From positions 62,001-126,000 of the forward strand of contig JAEEQH010000005.1 in the NCBI GenBank assembly GCA_016285245.1: 64,000 nucleotides of DNA. The letters run 5' to 3'. This stretch comes from Prevotella sp. Lineage in GTDB: Bacteria; Bacteroidota; Bacteroidia; Bacteroidales; Bacteroidaceae. Below the pieces are notes generated by a model, which searched no databases, was not told the DNA's origin, and was given only the letters and a program-made list of their open reading frames with translations. Made by a program: the position numbers and the translations under genes. This document shows, piece after piece, positions 55,820 to 64,000 of this stretch. Positions within the stretch are counted from its first letter, which is position 1. Each line of letters begins with the position of its first letter.

Positions 55820-58800
55820 TTACATGGGGCCTCCGAAGCCACCGCCGAAGCCACCGCCGAAGCCTCCGCCGAAGCCACCGCCACGGTTGCCGCCGCGGTT
55901 ACCGCCGCGGTTACCGCCGCGGTTGTTACCACCGCCCATCGGCATACCGCCACCGAAGCCGCCCATGCCCATACCCATGCCGTTGCGCATACCGCGACGG
56001 GCTTCACGGGTACCGAAGAGGTTGATGCGGTAGATGACGTGCAGCATAGCATACGAGGTAACGGCATTGTACTCGTTATCGGTACGTGCCATGGCGCTAA
56101 TGGTACGAGAGAAGTTCGACTGCTGTTGCAGGATGTCATAGAACTGCAGCGAGACGGTCAGCGGCTTGCCCTGCAGGAAGCCTTGCGAGATCTGTGCGTT
56201 CCAGATAAGCTCGTTGGTGTTCATCGAAGCATCGCTGTAGCCACGACGGCTGTTCATGCCCATATCGGTAGCAATCTGGGTGCCCCAAGGCATCGTCAGC
56301 GTGGTATTGAAGCCGTAAGCATAAGTCCAGGTGTCGAGGTTCGACTGCGGCTGCAGCTCATTCTTCGTGTGGTTGTAGTTCAACGAACCATTGAGCTCCA
56401 CCTCAACCCAGTCGTTACGGAAGCTGAGTCCGAGACGGCTACCAATCATGTTCTGCTTCGTGACGTTCTTCACCGACTCACCGTTCTGAGTGATATAGCT
56501 CACGCGGTTGTTGAAGTTGTCGTTCAGAGAGACGTTGTAGCTGAAGTAGCCCAGCGAGTCAATAGCCGAACTCCACATCACATTACCACCAGCATTCCAG
56601 TTTCCGTTGATATTCTCAGGACGTGAAGTCTGTCCACCGGTCTTCTCGTCGTAGGTCACCTTGTTAGAGATGCTGTTAGCCGTGGTCGAGAAGTTAGCGT
56701 TGGCGTTGATAAAGCGCTGGTGATTCATGATGTAGTTGTTGAAGCGCAGGTTGAAGCTCTGTGTGAACGACGGCTTCAGGTCGGGGTTACCAGTGGTCTT
56801 GTTCAAGGGGTTCGTATCGTCGTTGATGACAAGCAGCTGGTCGATGGACGGCTGACTGGTGCTACCACGATACTCGAAGCGCAGCTGACCCTGCTGGTTA
56901 AAGCGCCAGCGGAAGTTGGCTGTCGGGCTCCAGTTGATGACCGAGCGGTTCACCACGGTGTCGACACCTAAGTAGCGCTGTGTGTACTCAGAACTCTGGG
57001 GTACCAACTGTACACCGATATTGAAGTCGTAGGTGTTGCGGATGAAGCGCAACTGGATTTCACCCGTATGGATATAGTTCTTATAGGCTGAGTAGCGGCT
57101 CTGATCCTTACTATAGAAGTCATCGCCCGATGACGGGTTGTAACCATTCTGAACCAGATTGAAGTAGTCGCCCCACTGACGGTAAACAGGTGTTATACCG
57201 TTAAAATCATATCCCAGATTAGGATCCTTGTTAGGATTGTTCAAAAGCGGCTTCGAGTAGTCATACGTCTGACGGTCGTTCTCGTTGTAGCGATACTGGA
57301 AGGAGTAGCTGAACTGCAGGAACGTGGCGTAGGCAATAGGCTCGCTGTAGGTTGCACGGGCGCTGTAGTCCCACGACTTGGTGGGCGAGAAGTTGTAACG
57401 GTTGGTCTGGTATTCTGACAGACCGCTGATGCCATTGAAAATGGTTGTTGACTGGAAGAGTTTAGTCTGGTTGCTTGAGAGCTGCTGGTTCTCGTTGTTG
57501 CTGTAGTTGGCGTTCAACTGCAGGGTAATATTACGTCCGCGACCATTGAGCAGGCGGTTAACCATCAACGTACCACCCAGTCGCTTATTCTCTCCATATG
57601 AGAGCGAATTATTTCTGCTACCATTGACAAGAATGCTGTCCAGACTAACGCCGTCATAGCCTTTGTTCATGAGGATTTCCTGCAGAACGGCCGAAGTCAG
57701 CTGGACGTTCAGGTAGTCGTAGGGGTCCTGATTGAACGTGGCCGATGTGCTCCAGCTACGGCTGTCGCTAGTACCGTAGCTCCAGTTTGGACGGAAGTTG
57801 ATGTTCCAAAGTGTATCGGGTGTCCACTCAATGCGTCCGCTGGCGCTCCAGTTGTTCGAGCGCGAATAGTTCTGGTTCACCGAGTTCTGGAACGACGAGG
57901 TGCTACCCACGAAGTTCTCGCTGGAACGGCGTGACCATGAGTCGCCGTCGCGGTGGTTCCAGTTTACACTGGCCTGTGCAATGATTTTGTCGGTCTTCTC
58001 GAAGTTGTAGTTCAGCATGCCTGACTTGGCAGCATTCAGGCCGCCGCCACCCATGCCACGGCCACCGCCGAAACCACGACCGCCACCGCCGCCGAAGCCC
58101 ATGTCGTTGGTATTGTTGGCATTAAGCATGGCCATCAAACGATGGTCGCCGCGCATCATCATGCCAAAGAGACGTCCGGAGTAGCGTTCCTTCGTACCTA
58201 CTGCCACATCGGCATTAGCCATCGTACCACGATTCATGCCGGCACGCAGTCCGAAGTCGATGACTGTCTGCTCGTTGCCGTCGTCAATACCGGTGATACG
58301 TGCCAGGTCACTCTTCTCGTCGTAGGCACGGATACGCTCCACAATGTTCGTCGGCAGGTTCTTCAGGGCGGTCTTCGTGTCGCCGAACTCCTTGCCGTCC
58401 ACCTTAATCTTCGTCACGGACTTGCCGTTAATCTTGATGTTGCCGTCGTCATCGAGCTCAGCACCCGGCAGACGCTTCACCAGCTCCTCAACAACGGAGC
58501 CCTCGGGCGTGCGGAACGCGTCCGCGTTATATATTAAGGTGTCACCCTTCGACTGGACCTTGGCCAGATGAGCCGTCACCGTGGCACCCTTCAGCATGAT
58601 GGCGTCAGGGGCAATAGCGATGGTTCCCATGGACACAGCCTTGCCCTGAATGGTGACACGCTTCGTGTAGGGCTTGAAGCCCACATACGTGATGCGGAGG
58701 ATATAAGTGGCGTTGGAAGGGGCCTTCACCGTGAACTGTCCCTCCATATTGGTGACAGCATTGGTCACTACCGTCGAGTCGCTCCTCAGCAGGCTCACCG

Positions 58801-58918
58801 TGGCCTGGATGACGGCATCCTGAGTATCTTTCTCTACTACTTTACCCGTAATGTTTCCTTGGGCAAAAACTGAAACGGTTGTCGCCAGGACAACCACTGC
58901 AAGAATGAGTCTTTTCAT
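55820..58918 (-). CDS. TonB-receptor-like outer membrane protein with glycine-rich tail
   Basis: The signal peptide (MKRLILAVVVLATTVSVFA) is followed by a carboxypeptidase-D-like beta domain (residues 20-105: ITGKVVEKDTQDAVIQATVS) and a plug-like domain (LVKRLPGAELDDDGNIKING). A large ~24-strand barrel follows. No TonB box is obvious and no SusD-like gene is adjacent, so it is the stand-alone, outer-membrane beta-barrel type rather than a SusC. Two glycine-rich stretches stand out: GFGGGGGRGFGGGRGMGGGG (~285) and a ~60-residue C-terminal tail with NRGG and GGGF repeats ending GPM. Start moved to 58918. Confidence 0.85.
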   Translation of the reverse strand: MKRLILAVVVLATTVSVFAQGNITGKVVEKDTQDAVIQATVSLLRSDSTVVTNAVTNMEGQFTVKAPSNATYILRITYVGFKPYTKRVTIQGKAVSMGTIAIAPDAIMLKGATVTAHLAKVQSKGDTLIYNADAFRTPEGSVVEELVKRLPGAELDDDGNIKINGKSVTKIKVDGKEFGDTKTALKNLPTNIVERIRAYDEKSDLARITGIDDGNEQTVIDFGLRAGMNRGTMANADVAVGTKERYSGRLFGMMMRGDHRLMAMLNANNTNDMGFGGGGGRGFGGGRGMGGGGLNAAKSGMLNYNFEKTDKIIAQASVNWNHRDGDSWSRRSSENFVGSTSSFQNSVNQNYSRSNNWSASGRIEWTPDTLWNINFRPNWSYGTSDSRSWSTSATFNQDPYDYLNVQLTSAVLQEILMNKGYDGVSLDSILVNGSRNNSLSYGENKRLGGTLMVNRLLNGRGRNITLQLNANYSNNENQQLSSNQTKLFQSTTIFNGISGLSEYQTNRYNFSPTKSWDYSARATYSEPIAYATFLQFSYSFQYRYNENDRQTYDYSKPLLNNPNKDPNLGYDFNGITPVYRQWGDYFNLVQNGYNPSSGDDFYSKDQSRYSAYKNYIHTGEIQLRFIRNTYDFNIGVQLVPQSSEYTQRYLGVDTVVNRSVINWSPTANFRWRFNQQGQLRFEYRGSTSQPSIDQLLVINDDTNPLNKTTGNPDLKPSFTQSFNLRFNNYIMNHQRFINANANFSTTANSISNKVTYDEKTGGQTSRPENINGNWNAGGNVMWSSAIDSLGYFSYNVSLNDNFNNRVSYITQNGESVKNVTKQNMIGSRLGLSFRNDWVEVELNGSLNYNHTKNELQPQSNLDTWTYAYGFNTTLTMPWGTQIATDMGMNSRRGYSDASMNTNELIWNAQISQGFLQGKPLTVSLQFYDILQQQSNFSRTISAMARTDNEYNAVTSYAMLHVIYRINLFGTREARRGMRNGMGMGMGGFGGGMPMGGGNNRGGNRGGNRGGNRGGGFGGGFGGGFGGGFGGPM

Positions 58919-59022
58919 AAAATATTTTGGCTTTTTCTGAACTTTTGACGCCGAAATGTCTAAAACGTTTAATCTTATTTGAGAAAAAAATGTGTAATTA
59001 ATACATTTTATCATTTATTTTG

Positions 59023-59053
59023 TTGCATTTTCAGAAAAATTCAATTATCTTTG
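59023..59053 (+). promoter_or_regulatory. Bacteroidetes-type promoter of aroB
   Basis: TTG (59023-59025), N20, TATCTTTG (59046-59053), 19 nt before the aroB start. Confidence 0.7.
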
Positions 59054-59072
59054 CACCGCAAACCGTAAACCA

Positions 59073-60140
59073 ATGAATACCCAAAAGGTCATTATCTCCC
59101 GAAATCTGGAGGAAGAACTGTCTGCCGCCATGGTGGATTGTGAGCGTGACCGTCTATTCGTACTCGTTGACGAAAATACAGAGCGACTCTGTCTGCCACT
59201 ACTGAGCGACATGGACTGCATGAAGGGCGCACAGGTCATCACCATTGGTGCTACGGATGCCAACAAGACGGTCAACACACTGCAGCAGGTGTGGACAGCA
59301 CTCCAACAGGGCGGTGCCACACGCCACTCGCTGCTGGTGAACCTCGGCGGAGGAATGGTGACCGATCTCGGCGGCTTTGCTGCCGCAACGTTCAAGCGTG
59401 GACTGAACTACATCAACATCCCGACAACGCTACTCGCCATGGTCGACGCCTCGGTAGGCGGAAAGACGGGGGTGAACTTCGGAGGACTGAAGAACGAGGT
59501 TGGTGTATTCTCGAACGCCAGTGCCGTGATTCTCGACACTACGTTCCTCAAGACGATGGACCACGAGAACCTGCTTTCCGGCTACGCCGAGATGCTGAAG
59601 CACGGACTCATCAGCGACGACCGTCACTGGGCAGAGATCCTGAAGCATCAGGAGACGCTGGAGAACCTGGAGAGTACGGATAATCTGGTCAAACTCTCCG
59701 CTTTGCTGGCCGACAGCGTTGCTGTGAAGCAGCGCATCGTCACGGAGGACCCAACGGAGCAGGGACTGCGTAAGGCTCTGAATCTGGGACACACCGTGGG
59801 TCACGCCTTCGAGTCGCTGGCTCTGCAACGCAAGCCCATTCTTCATGGCTATGCCGTAGCCTACGGACTGGTCTGCGAGCTCTACCTGAGCTGTGTCAAG
59901 ACGGGATTTCCCACGGACAAGATGCGGCAGACGGTCAGTTTCATCCGCGAGCACTACGGGCAGATGAGCATCACCTGTGACGACTACCCCACCCTGCTCC
60001 AGCTGATGACGCACGACAAGAAGAACGTTGCCGGCAAGATTAACTTCACGCTACTGGGTGGTGTCGGCGACATCCGCATCAACCAGACGGCGACAGAGGA
60101 AGACATCAAGGAGGCTCTCGACTTCTACCGTGAGGGCTGA
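59073..60140 (+). CDS. aroB: 3-dehydroquinate synthase
   Basis: LLVNLGGGMVTDLGGFAAAT (NAD-binding GGG), INIPTTLLAMVDASVGGKTG and VNFGGLKN, GYAEMLKHGLISD (zinc Glu), and LNLGHTVGHAFESLAL (zinc His) are diagnostic of AroB. It converts DAHP to 3-dehydroquinate at the start of the shikimate pathway. The 355-residue length is normal. It stands alone, with its own promoter and terminator. Confidence 0.97.
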   Translation: MNTQKVIISRNLEEELSAAMVDCERDRLFVLVDENTERLCLPLLSDMDCMKGAQVITIGATDANKTVNTLQQVWTALQQGGATRHSLLVNLGGGMVTDLGGFAAATFKRGLNYINIPTTLLAMVDASVGGKTGVNFGGLKNEVGVFSNASAVILDTTFLKTMDHENLLSGYAEMLKHGLISDDRHWAEILKHQETLENLESTDNLVKLSALLADSVAVKQRIVTEDPTEQGLRKALNLGHTVGHAFESLALQRKPILHGYAVAYGLVCELYLSCVKTGFPTDKMRQTVSFIREHYGQMSITCDDYPTLLQLMTHDKKNVAGKINFTLLGGVGDIRINQTATEEDIKEALDFYREG

Positions 60141-60243
60141 CAACGATAGAGATAGAAAAAGCCTATATTACCAATAATACTTTTTAACTAGATTGCTCTT
60201 TTATCAATCAAGAAAAATCTAAAACCATTATTACACTAACCAC

Positions 60244-60285
60244 AATCGAGGCGTTCTTCGTGAGAAGCGCGCCTCGATTCGTTTA
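60244..60285 (+). terminator. Terminator of aroB
   Basis: AATCGAGGCG / CGCCTCGATT is a perfect 10-bp stem enclosing a second TTCT/AGAA stem, followed by CGTTTATT. A further GGAAAG/CTTTCC hairpin at ~60292-60330 may serve the convergent kinase gene. Confidence 0.75.
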
Positions 60286-60370
60286 TTGTCGGGAAAGACC
60301 TTCTGTTGCTTTAAGGACTTTCCGCTGTCTTTGTTGTAAGAGTCTTCAGGGGGACTGTCTGCCGTTCCGT

Positions 60371-61873
60371 CTACGAGTGGAGCTCGAGCACGAAGCGGGT
60401 ACCCTTGGTGTACTGTCCGTCAATGTCGAGATCACCGTTCATCTTCTGGGCCATTTGCTTGCAGATAGGCAGTCCAAGACCGTCGCCGGTAGTCAGGTCG
60501 CGGATTTCGAGGAACGGCTTGAACACGTCCTCGCGCTTCTCCTCGGCTATGCCTTCGCCGCTGTCCGTCACCAGGAACTGGTGAGTGTGAGGACCACGCT
60601 TCTTGAACTCCAGGGTAATCGTGCCGTTCTCGGGGGTGTACTCCGCAGCGTTCTTCAACAGATGGCGCAGGATGTGCGACACGTACTCCTTGTTGATCTC
60701 GGCACTCATCTTCGGCGCCGTCACCGTCAGCTTCACACCACTCTTCACCTTCGGACGGATCTCTTCTATCAATGCTTCGCAGAAGGGTGTCACCTGTGTA
60801 TTCTCCAGTTCCACAGGGGCATCGGAGTTCTCCAACTCCGAGAGTGTCTGGATGTGGCTCGAGAAGTCCAGCAACGCCTTTACCTCGGGCTGACGGGCAT
60901 CGAGTTTCTGCAGCGTGGGATCAAGCTGCGCCGAGATGTTGCTGATGAACTTCGCCTTCAGGGCGTTGTTCTCGTTGGCCAACTTGATGGTCTTCTTCTG
61001 CTTACGCGTCAGCAGGATGAAGCGCATCAGCACGATGGCACCGAGTACCAGGGCGGCAGCAAGGATAGCAGCGAGCACAGCTAGTCCGATGATGATGGCC
61101 TGACGCGTGGTCAGCGAACTGTCCTTCTCGGCTATCGTCGCCTCGTTATCAGCAATCTGCTTCTTCAGCGCTGCTCGCTCGTCAGCCACCTTGATGGCGT
61201 CCACAGAGTCCTTCCAGGCTATGTAGCTGCTATACGACTGTGCCACGAGGCTGGCGCTGTTGCTGCGGCGACCGTTGGCAATGAGCGTCTTGTAGGCCTC
61301 CTCCACCTTGTCGTACTCCTTATCGGCCGTGAGTTTCGCTGCCATCTCCTTGAATACGGCATTTCCCTGAGCCGTCAGTCCGAAGGTGTAGTAGTAGACG
61401 GCTTTGCTGTAGAGCAGGTCGTTACTGACAGCATCGTCGTGGGCCGTGGCGGCAAGGTTCTCCATCGTATTGAGGAATTCCTTGGCGTTGGCGGCGCGCT
61501 TCATCTTCATGTACATCTGCATTCGCTCCTTGGCGGTGTAGTAGCGCAGAGCGGCGTTCTCAGAGGCCGACGGACGCGAGTTGCTAATAGCCTGATCCAC
61601 ACGGTGGAGGAACTCAAAGGCCTCGTGGTAGAGATTCTCGCGGTAGTAGAGAGCCGTAGCTTTCGCACCACACTCCACGCTCTGTCGCATCTGTCCCTTG
61701 CTGGCATAGTCCTCAAAGGCACGGATATACAAGGAACGGGCGTTAGCCACCTTTCCGCTCGATGCCTCCTCCTCGGCACGCTGCTGCAGCGAACTCTTTG
61801 CCGACTCCTGTGCACTAACCAGCACACAACTGAGGAGCAGACTCATGATAATTGCAAAAAACTTTCTGTTCAT
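60371..61873 (-). CDS. Sensor-kinase-like protein with TPR domain, lacking the phospho-acceptor His
   Basis: The signal peptide ends VLVSA. Residues ~25-240 are helical TPR-like repeats in the periplasm (ARSLYIRAFEDYASKGQMRQ). A coiled coil and one membrane helix (AIIIGLAVLAAILAAALVLG, ~265-290) follow, then a cytoplasmic histidine-kinase core. The HisKA-position helix reads KAKFISNISAQLDPTLQKLD: the SHE/SHD His is replaced by Ala. The ATPase domain keeps the N-box (HLLKNAAEYT), G1 (DSGEGIAEE) and G2 (GDGLGLPICKQ). No response regulator is adjacent. It is likely a non-autophosphorylating sensor or a partner of another kinase. Confidence 0.8.
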   Translation of the reverse strand: MNRKFFAIIMSLLLSCVLVSAQESAKSSLQQRAEEEASSGKVANARSLYIRAFEDYASKGQMRQSVECGAKATALYYRENLYHEAFEFLHRVDQAISNSRPSASENAALRYYTAKERMQMYMKMKRAANAKEFLNTMENLAATAHDDAVSNDLLYSKAVYYYTFGLTAQGNAVFKEMAAKLTADKEYDKVEEAYKTLIANGRRSNSASLVAQSYSSYIAWKDSVDAIKVADERAALKKQIADNEATIAEKDSSLTTRQAIIIGLAVLAAILAAALVLGAIVLMRFILLTRKQKKTIKLANENNALKAKFISNISAQLDPTLQKLDARQPEVKALLDFSSHIQTLSELENSDAPVELENTQVTPFCEALIEEIRPKVKSGVKLTVTAPKMSAEINKEYVSHILRHLLKNAAEYTPENGTITLEFKKRGPHTHQFLVTDSGEGIAEEKREDVFKPFLEIRDLTTGDGLGLPICKQMAQKMNGDLDIDGQYTKGTRFVLELHS

Positions 61874-61945
61874 ATACGATCTGTTTTTCTAGTTTCTTTA
61901 CTTGTTAACCTCTTGATGACAGGCATTACTTGCACAATGTTGGTG

Positions 61946-61976
61946 CAAAGATAGCAAAGATAATTTATTCCACCAA
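61946..61976 (-). promoter_or_regulatory. Promoter of the sensor-kinase-like gene
   Basis: Minus-strand TTG (61974-61976), N20, TATCTTTG (61946-61953), about 75 nt before the start. It overlaps the region just after the menE stop. Confidence 0.6.
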
Positions 61977-61992
61977 ACTTTTTCCGCTCTTT

Positions 61993-62970
61993 TCACTTTT
62001 CATAGGACTTTCTCAGCGGTTTTCCCGTGGCTGTCCGTGGAAGACTCGCCACATGGATCACCTGGCGCGGACGCCAATAGCGGGGCAACACCGCGTCGCA
62101 CACCGCCCGTGCCTCAGTCTCGTCACCTTCGGTCAGCAGTACTACGGCCTCGCCAAGTCGTGAGTCACGACACTTAGTAATAAGGAACGGTGCGGTGAGT
62201 TTCCCCTCCAGTCGCCGTTCCACCTCTTCTGCCTGTATCTTAATGCCACCGGAGCAGATGACATTGTCCTTCCGTCCCAGCACGCGGAACCTCTTTCCAC
62301 CCGATTCAAACTCCACGATATCATTGGTGACCAACCGGCCCTCATGCACCGCTGGCGCGTCAATCACCAGACAGCCCTCATCCGTCTGCGACAGCGTGAC
62401 GCTCTCGAAGGGAGTGTACCACTCTGTCGCTTCGGGGCCGTTAAGTCGTCGTAGGGCAATGTGGCTGAGTGTCTCCGTCATGCCATAGGTGCTCCAGACG
62501 GCGTTGGGAAAGTCCTTCAGCTCCTCAGCCAGCGATGCATCGATGCCACCTCCTCCTATAATAAGGTGGCGGATGGCCATCAGCCGTTCGCGTTCCTCGG
62601 CCACCTGCAGCGAGTTCCATACCTGTAGTGGCACCATCGCCGCGAAGTCGATACAGGGGTCATTGAGCATTATGCATTGAGTATTATGCATTGAAAGAGG
62701 ATGTCCACTGGGTTCAACGGCTATGAGCCGCAGTCCGCAAGTCAGCGCCCTCACCACCATCATCTTGCCGGCTATATAGTCCAGCGGCATACAGAGCAGG
62801 GCGGTGTCGCCCTCACGGAGTCCCAAGAAACGGCAGGTGATACGTGCCGAGGCCTCCATGCGCCGTTTCTCCACGAGCATGGGCTTCGGCAGTCCCGTCG
62901 AACCGCTGGTATGCACCAGCACCGTCGGGCTCTCGCTGTGCCACTCCTTCAGGAACTCCTCTATCGTCAT
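61993..62970 (-). CDS. menE: o-Succinylbenzoate--CoA ligase with an in-frame repeat insertion
   Basis: HTSGSTGLPKPMLVEKRRME is the AMP-binding motif, WSTYGMTETLSHI and GRKDNVICSGGIKIQAEEVE are the later adenylate-forming motifs, and LPRTATGKPLRKS holds the catalytic Lys. The enzyme activates OSB in menaquinone synthesis. At 325 residues it is a short MenE, as in other Bacteroidetes. PLSMHNTQCIMLNDP is encoded by in-frame TCAATGC heptamers between otherwise conserved segments. Its ATG sits directly after the menC-menE repeat. Confidence 0.92.
   Translation of the reverse strand: MTIEEFLKEWHSESPTVLVHTSGSTGLPKPMLVEKRRMEASARITCRFLGLREGDTALLCMPLDYIAGKMMVVRALTCGLRLIAVEPSGHPLSMHNTQCIMLNDPCIDFAAMVPLQVWNSLQVAEERERLMAIRHLIIGGGGIDASLAEELKDFPNAVWSTYGMTETLSHIALRRLNGPEATEWYTPFESVTLSQTDEGCLVIDAPAVHEGRLVTNDIVEFESGGKRFRVLGRKDNVICSGGIKIQAEEVERRLEGKLTAPFLITKCRDSRLGEAVVLLTEGDETEARAVCDAVLPRYWRPRQVIHVASLPRTATGKPLRKSYEK
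62661..62694. repeat. In-frame heptamer repeat inside menE
   Basis: On the coding strand TCAATGC, ATAATAC, TCAATGC, ATAATGC, TCAATG in register; it encodes SMHNTQCIMLN. Confidence 0.8.
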
Positions 62971-63027
62971 CAATGCTTAATGCTTAATGCTTAATGCTTA
63001 ATGCTCAATGCTTAATGCTTAATGCAC
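62971..63027. repeat. TTAAGCA-type heptamers joining menC and menE
   Basis: Eight heptamers (TAATGCT/CAATGCT on the plus strand). The last codons of MenC (CALSIKH, stop at 63005) are read from the repeat, and the menE ATG follows it directly. It is the same family as 53233-53281. Confidence 0.92.
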
Positions 63028-64000
63028 AATTCTTCACCCTCCACAGTTTGTCGCCACGAATTTCCAGTCCCATATCGATATTGTCCGTAAACAGCTGGCC
63101 CGTGCCGAGTCCCTGGGGCATCGTGATCTGTTCGCCATAGACGTCGCTGCAGAACTGTGCGATAGCGTTCAACCCGACATTGCTCTCCAGCGCCGAGGTA
63201 ATCCACGAGCCGATGGCCCTGTCGTGTGCCTCAGCTATCCACTCACGACAGCCCGCCATACCACCGTGTAGCGACGGCTTCAGGATGATGTACGCAGGAC
63301 AGATGGTGTCCAACAGCTCGCGTTTACGGTCGGGAGCATTGATGCCAATCAGCTCCTCGTCGAGGGCGATGGGCAGCGGCGACTGTCGGCAGAGCTCCGC
63401 CATCTGTTCCCACTGTCCGGCACGGATAGGCTGTTCGATGGAATGCAGGGCATAGTGTGACAACTGCTCCAGCTTTCCCAGAGCCTCATCGGGGGCAAAG
63501 GCGCCATTGGCATCGACGCGCAGCTCCACGTCTGATGGGCCGAAGCGCTGGCGTATCTGTTTCAGCAGCGCCAGCTCATCGTCAAAGTTGATGGCCCCGA
63601 TCTTCAGCTTCACACAATGGAAACCCTGCGCCAGTTTCTGCTCAATGCGCCTGCTCATCTCCTCGTACGTACCCATCCACACCAGTCCGTTGATGGGGAT
63701 GCCCACCTCGCCACGAGTAAACGGTGTATCGAAGAGTGTAGAGTGTAGAGTATAGAGCGCCGTCTCCAGTCCGAAGAGCATCGACGGATAGTCGCGCAGA
63801 GCATCAAAAGGAAGCTGTCCCGTCCGCTCCACCTCGTCGCAGTAGCCCCGCAGTACCTTCACGTACTGCTCCGGTAGCAACGCGTCGCAGCTCAAGTCGG
63901 GCAGCGGTGCACACTCTCCTGTTCCGACGGCAGAACAGTCGGACGCTCTAAGCAGCCATATTCGCCGTTCGGTATATACGCCACGCGATGTTCCCGCCGG
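63005..64000 (-). CDS. menC: o-Succinylbenzoate synthase (5' end outside window)
   Basis: The enolase-superfamily motifs are present: GTGECAPLPDLS, GIPINGLVWMGTYEEM, CVKLKIGAINFDDELALL (catalytic Lys), ELRVDANGAFAPDEA and LDEELIG (metal ligands), and IILKPSLHGGMAG (second Lys). It makes OSB from SHCHC in menaquinone synthesis. The frame stays open from the ORF-track start to the window edge (AGTSRGVYTERRIWLLRASD), so the gene is partial. Heptamers TGTAGAG encode LYTLHSTLF at 63730-63757, and the last seven residues come from the junction repeat. Confidence 0.93.
   Translation of the reverse strand, partial: PAGTSRGVYTERRIWLLRASDCSAVGTGECAPLPDLSCDALLPEQYVKVLRGYCDEVERTGQLPFDALRDYPSMLFGLETALYTLHSTLFDTPFTRGEVGIPINGLVWMGTYEEMSRRIEQKLAQGFHCVKLKIGAINFDDELALLKQIRQRFGPSDVELRVDANGAFAPDEALGKLEQLSHYALHSIEQPIRAGQWEQMAELCRQSPLPIALDEELIGINAPDRKRELLDTICPAYIILKPSLHGGMAGCREWIAEAHDRAIGSWITSALESNVGLNAIAQFCSDVYGEQITMPQGLGTGQLFTDNIDMGLEIRGDKLWRVKNCALSIKH
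63730..63757. repeat. TGTAGAG heptamers inside menC
   Basis: CGAAGAG, TGTAGAG, TGTAGAG, TATAGAG in register, coding LYTLHSTLFD between conserved blocks. Confidence 0.8.

Overview
The window looks like a chromosomal segment of a Bacteroidales bacterium, most likely a Prevotellaceae member. The evidence is: many promoters of the Bacteroidetes type (a TTG -33 element, about 19-20 bp, then TAnnTTTG); weak or absent Shine-Dalgarno sequences; and lineage-typical genes (long NusB, DUF5606, DUF4468, DUF4369, TRL-like lipoprotein, smalltalk protein, AsnA, Bacteroidetes-type LptD, a type-IX-like C-terminal domain on a PL9 lyase). No transposase, integrase, phage module or CRISPR array is visible.

Layout. 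0-10 kb: a partial glutathione peroxidase, then a secreted or surface set: a giant coiled-coil lipoprotein with an OmpA protein, followed by a three-gene unit of one dockerin-like and two cohesin-like secreted proteins. 9.8-16 kb: outer-membrane beta-barrels, L31, an EEP-family lipoprotein, uridine kinase, a histidine phosphatase and small membrane proteins. 16-30 kb: mfd with a small coiled-coil gene, a DPM-synthase-like GT2, a minus-strand run (DUF4369 - pyrC - MetH activation domain - metallophosphoesterase - plsC), then dnaX and ftsB/divIC. 30-44 kb: asnA, tRNA-Arg(CCG), a DUF418 protein, an HU-like protein, a PP2C-like protein, a PL9 pectate lyase, pepT, a CPA2 antiporter and lptD. 44-54 kb: HD hydrolase, smalltalk peptide, an OadA/PycB-like carboxyltransferase, the rplY-pth-S4-CaCA antiporter-queF run, and the nusB-yajC-ybbR-coaE-DUF5606 run. 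54-64 kb: GDSL hydrolase, a glycine-rich TonB-receptor-like barrel, aroB, a sensor-kinase-like protein lacking its phospho-acceptor His, and menE-menC. Menaquinone, chorismate (aroB), pyrimidine, CoA and queuosine functions are represented by one or two genes each.

The most unusual signal is a genome-wide habit of short tandem repeats with 7-bp (sometimes 8-bp) units. They sit in gene junctions, where they contain or abut the stop of one gene and the start of the next (pepT/antiporter, ybbR/coaE, coaE/DUF5606, rplY/pth, menC/menE, EEP/udk). They also occur in frame inside essential or conserved genes: six sites in mfd, and single sites in lptD, menE and menC. Two of the mfd sites are large inverted repeats whose lengths (108 and 123 nt) are exact multiples of three. 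The 7-bp units recall the short tandemly repeated repetitive (STRR) sequences of cyanobacteria and the protein-coding palindromic elements of Rickettsia, but here they are woven into coding sequence and translation signals.

Gene starts were chosen from signal peptides, family N-termini and promoter positions; several ORF-track starts are therefore moved downstream. All family calls come from reading motifs by eye; no database search was possible.
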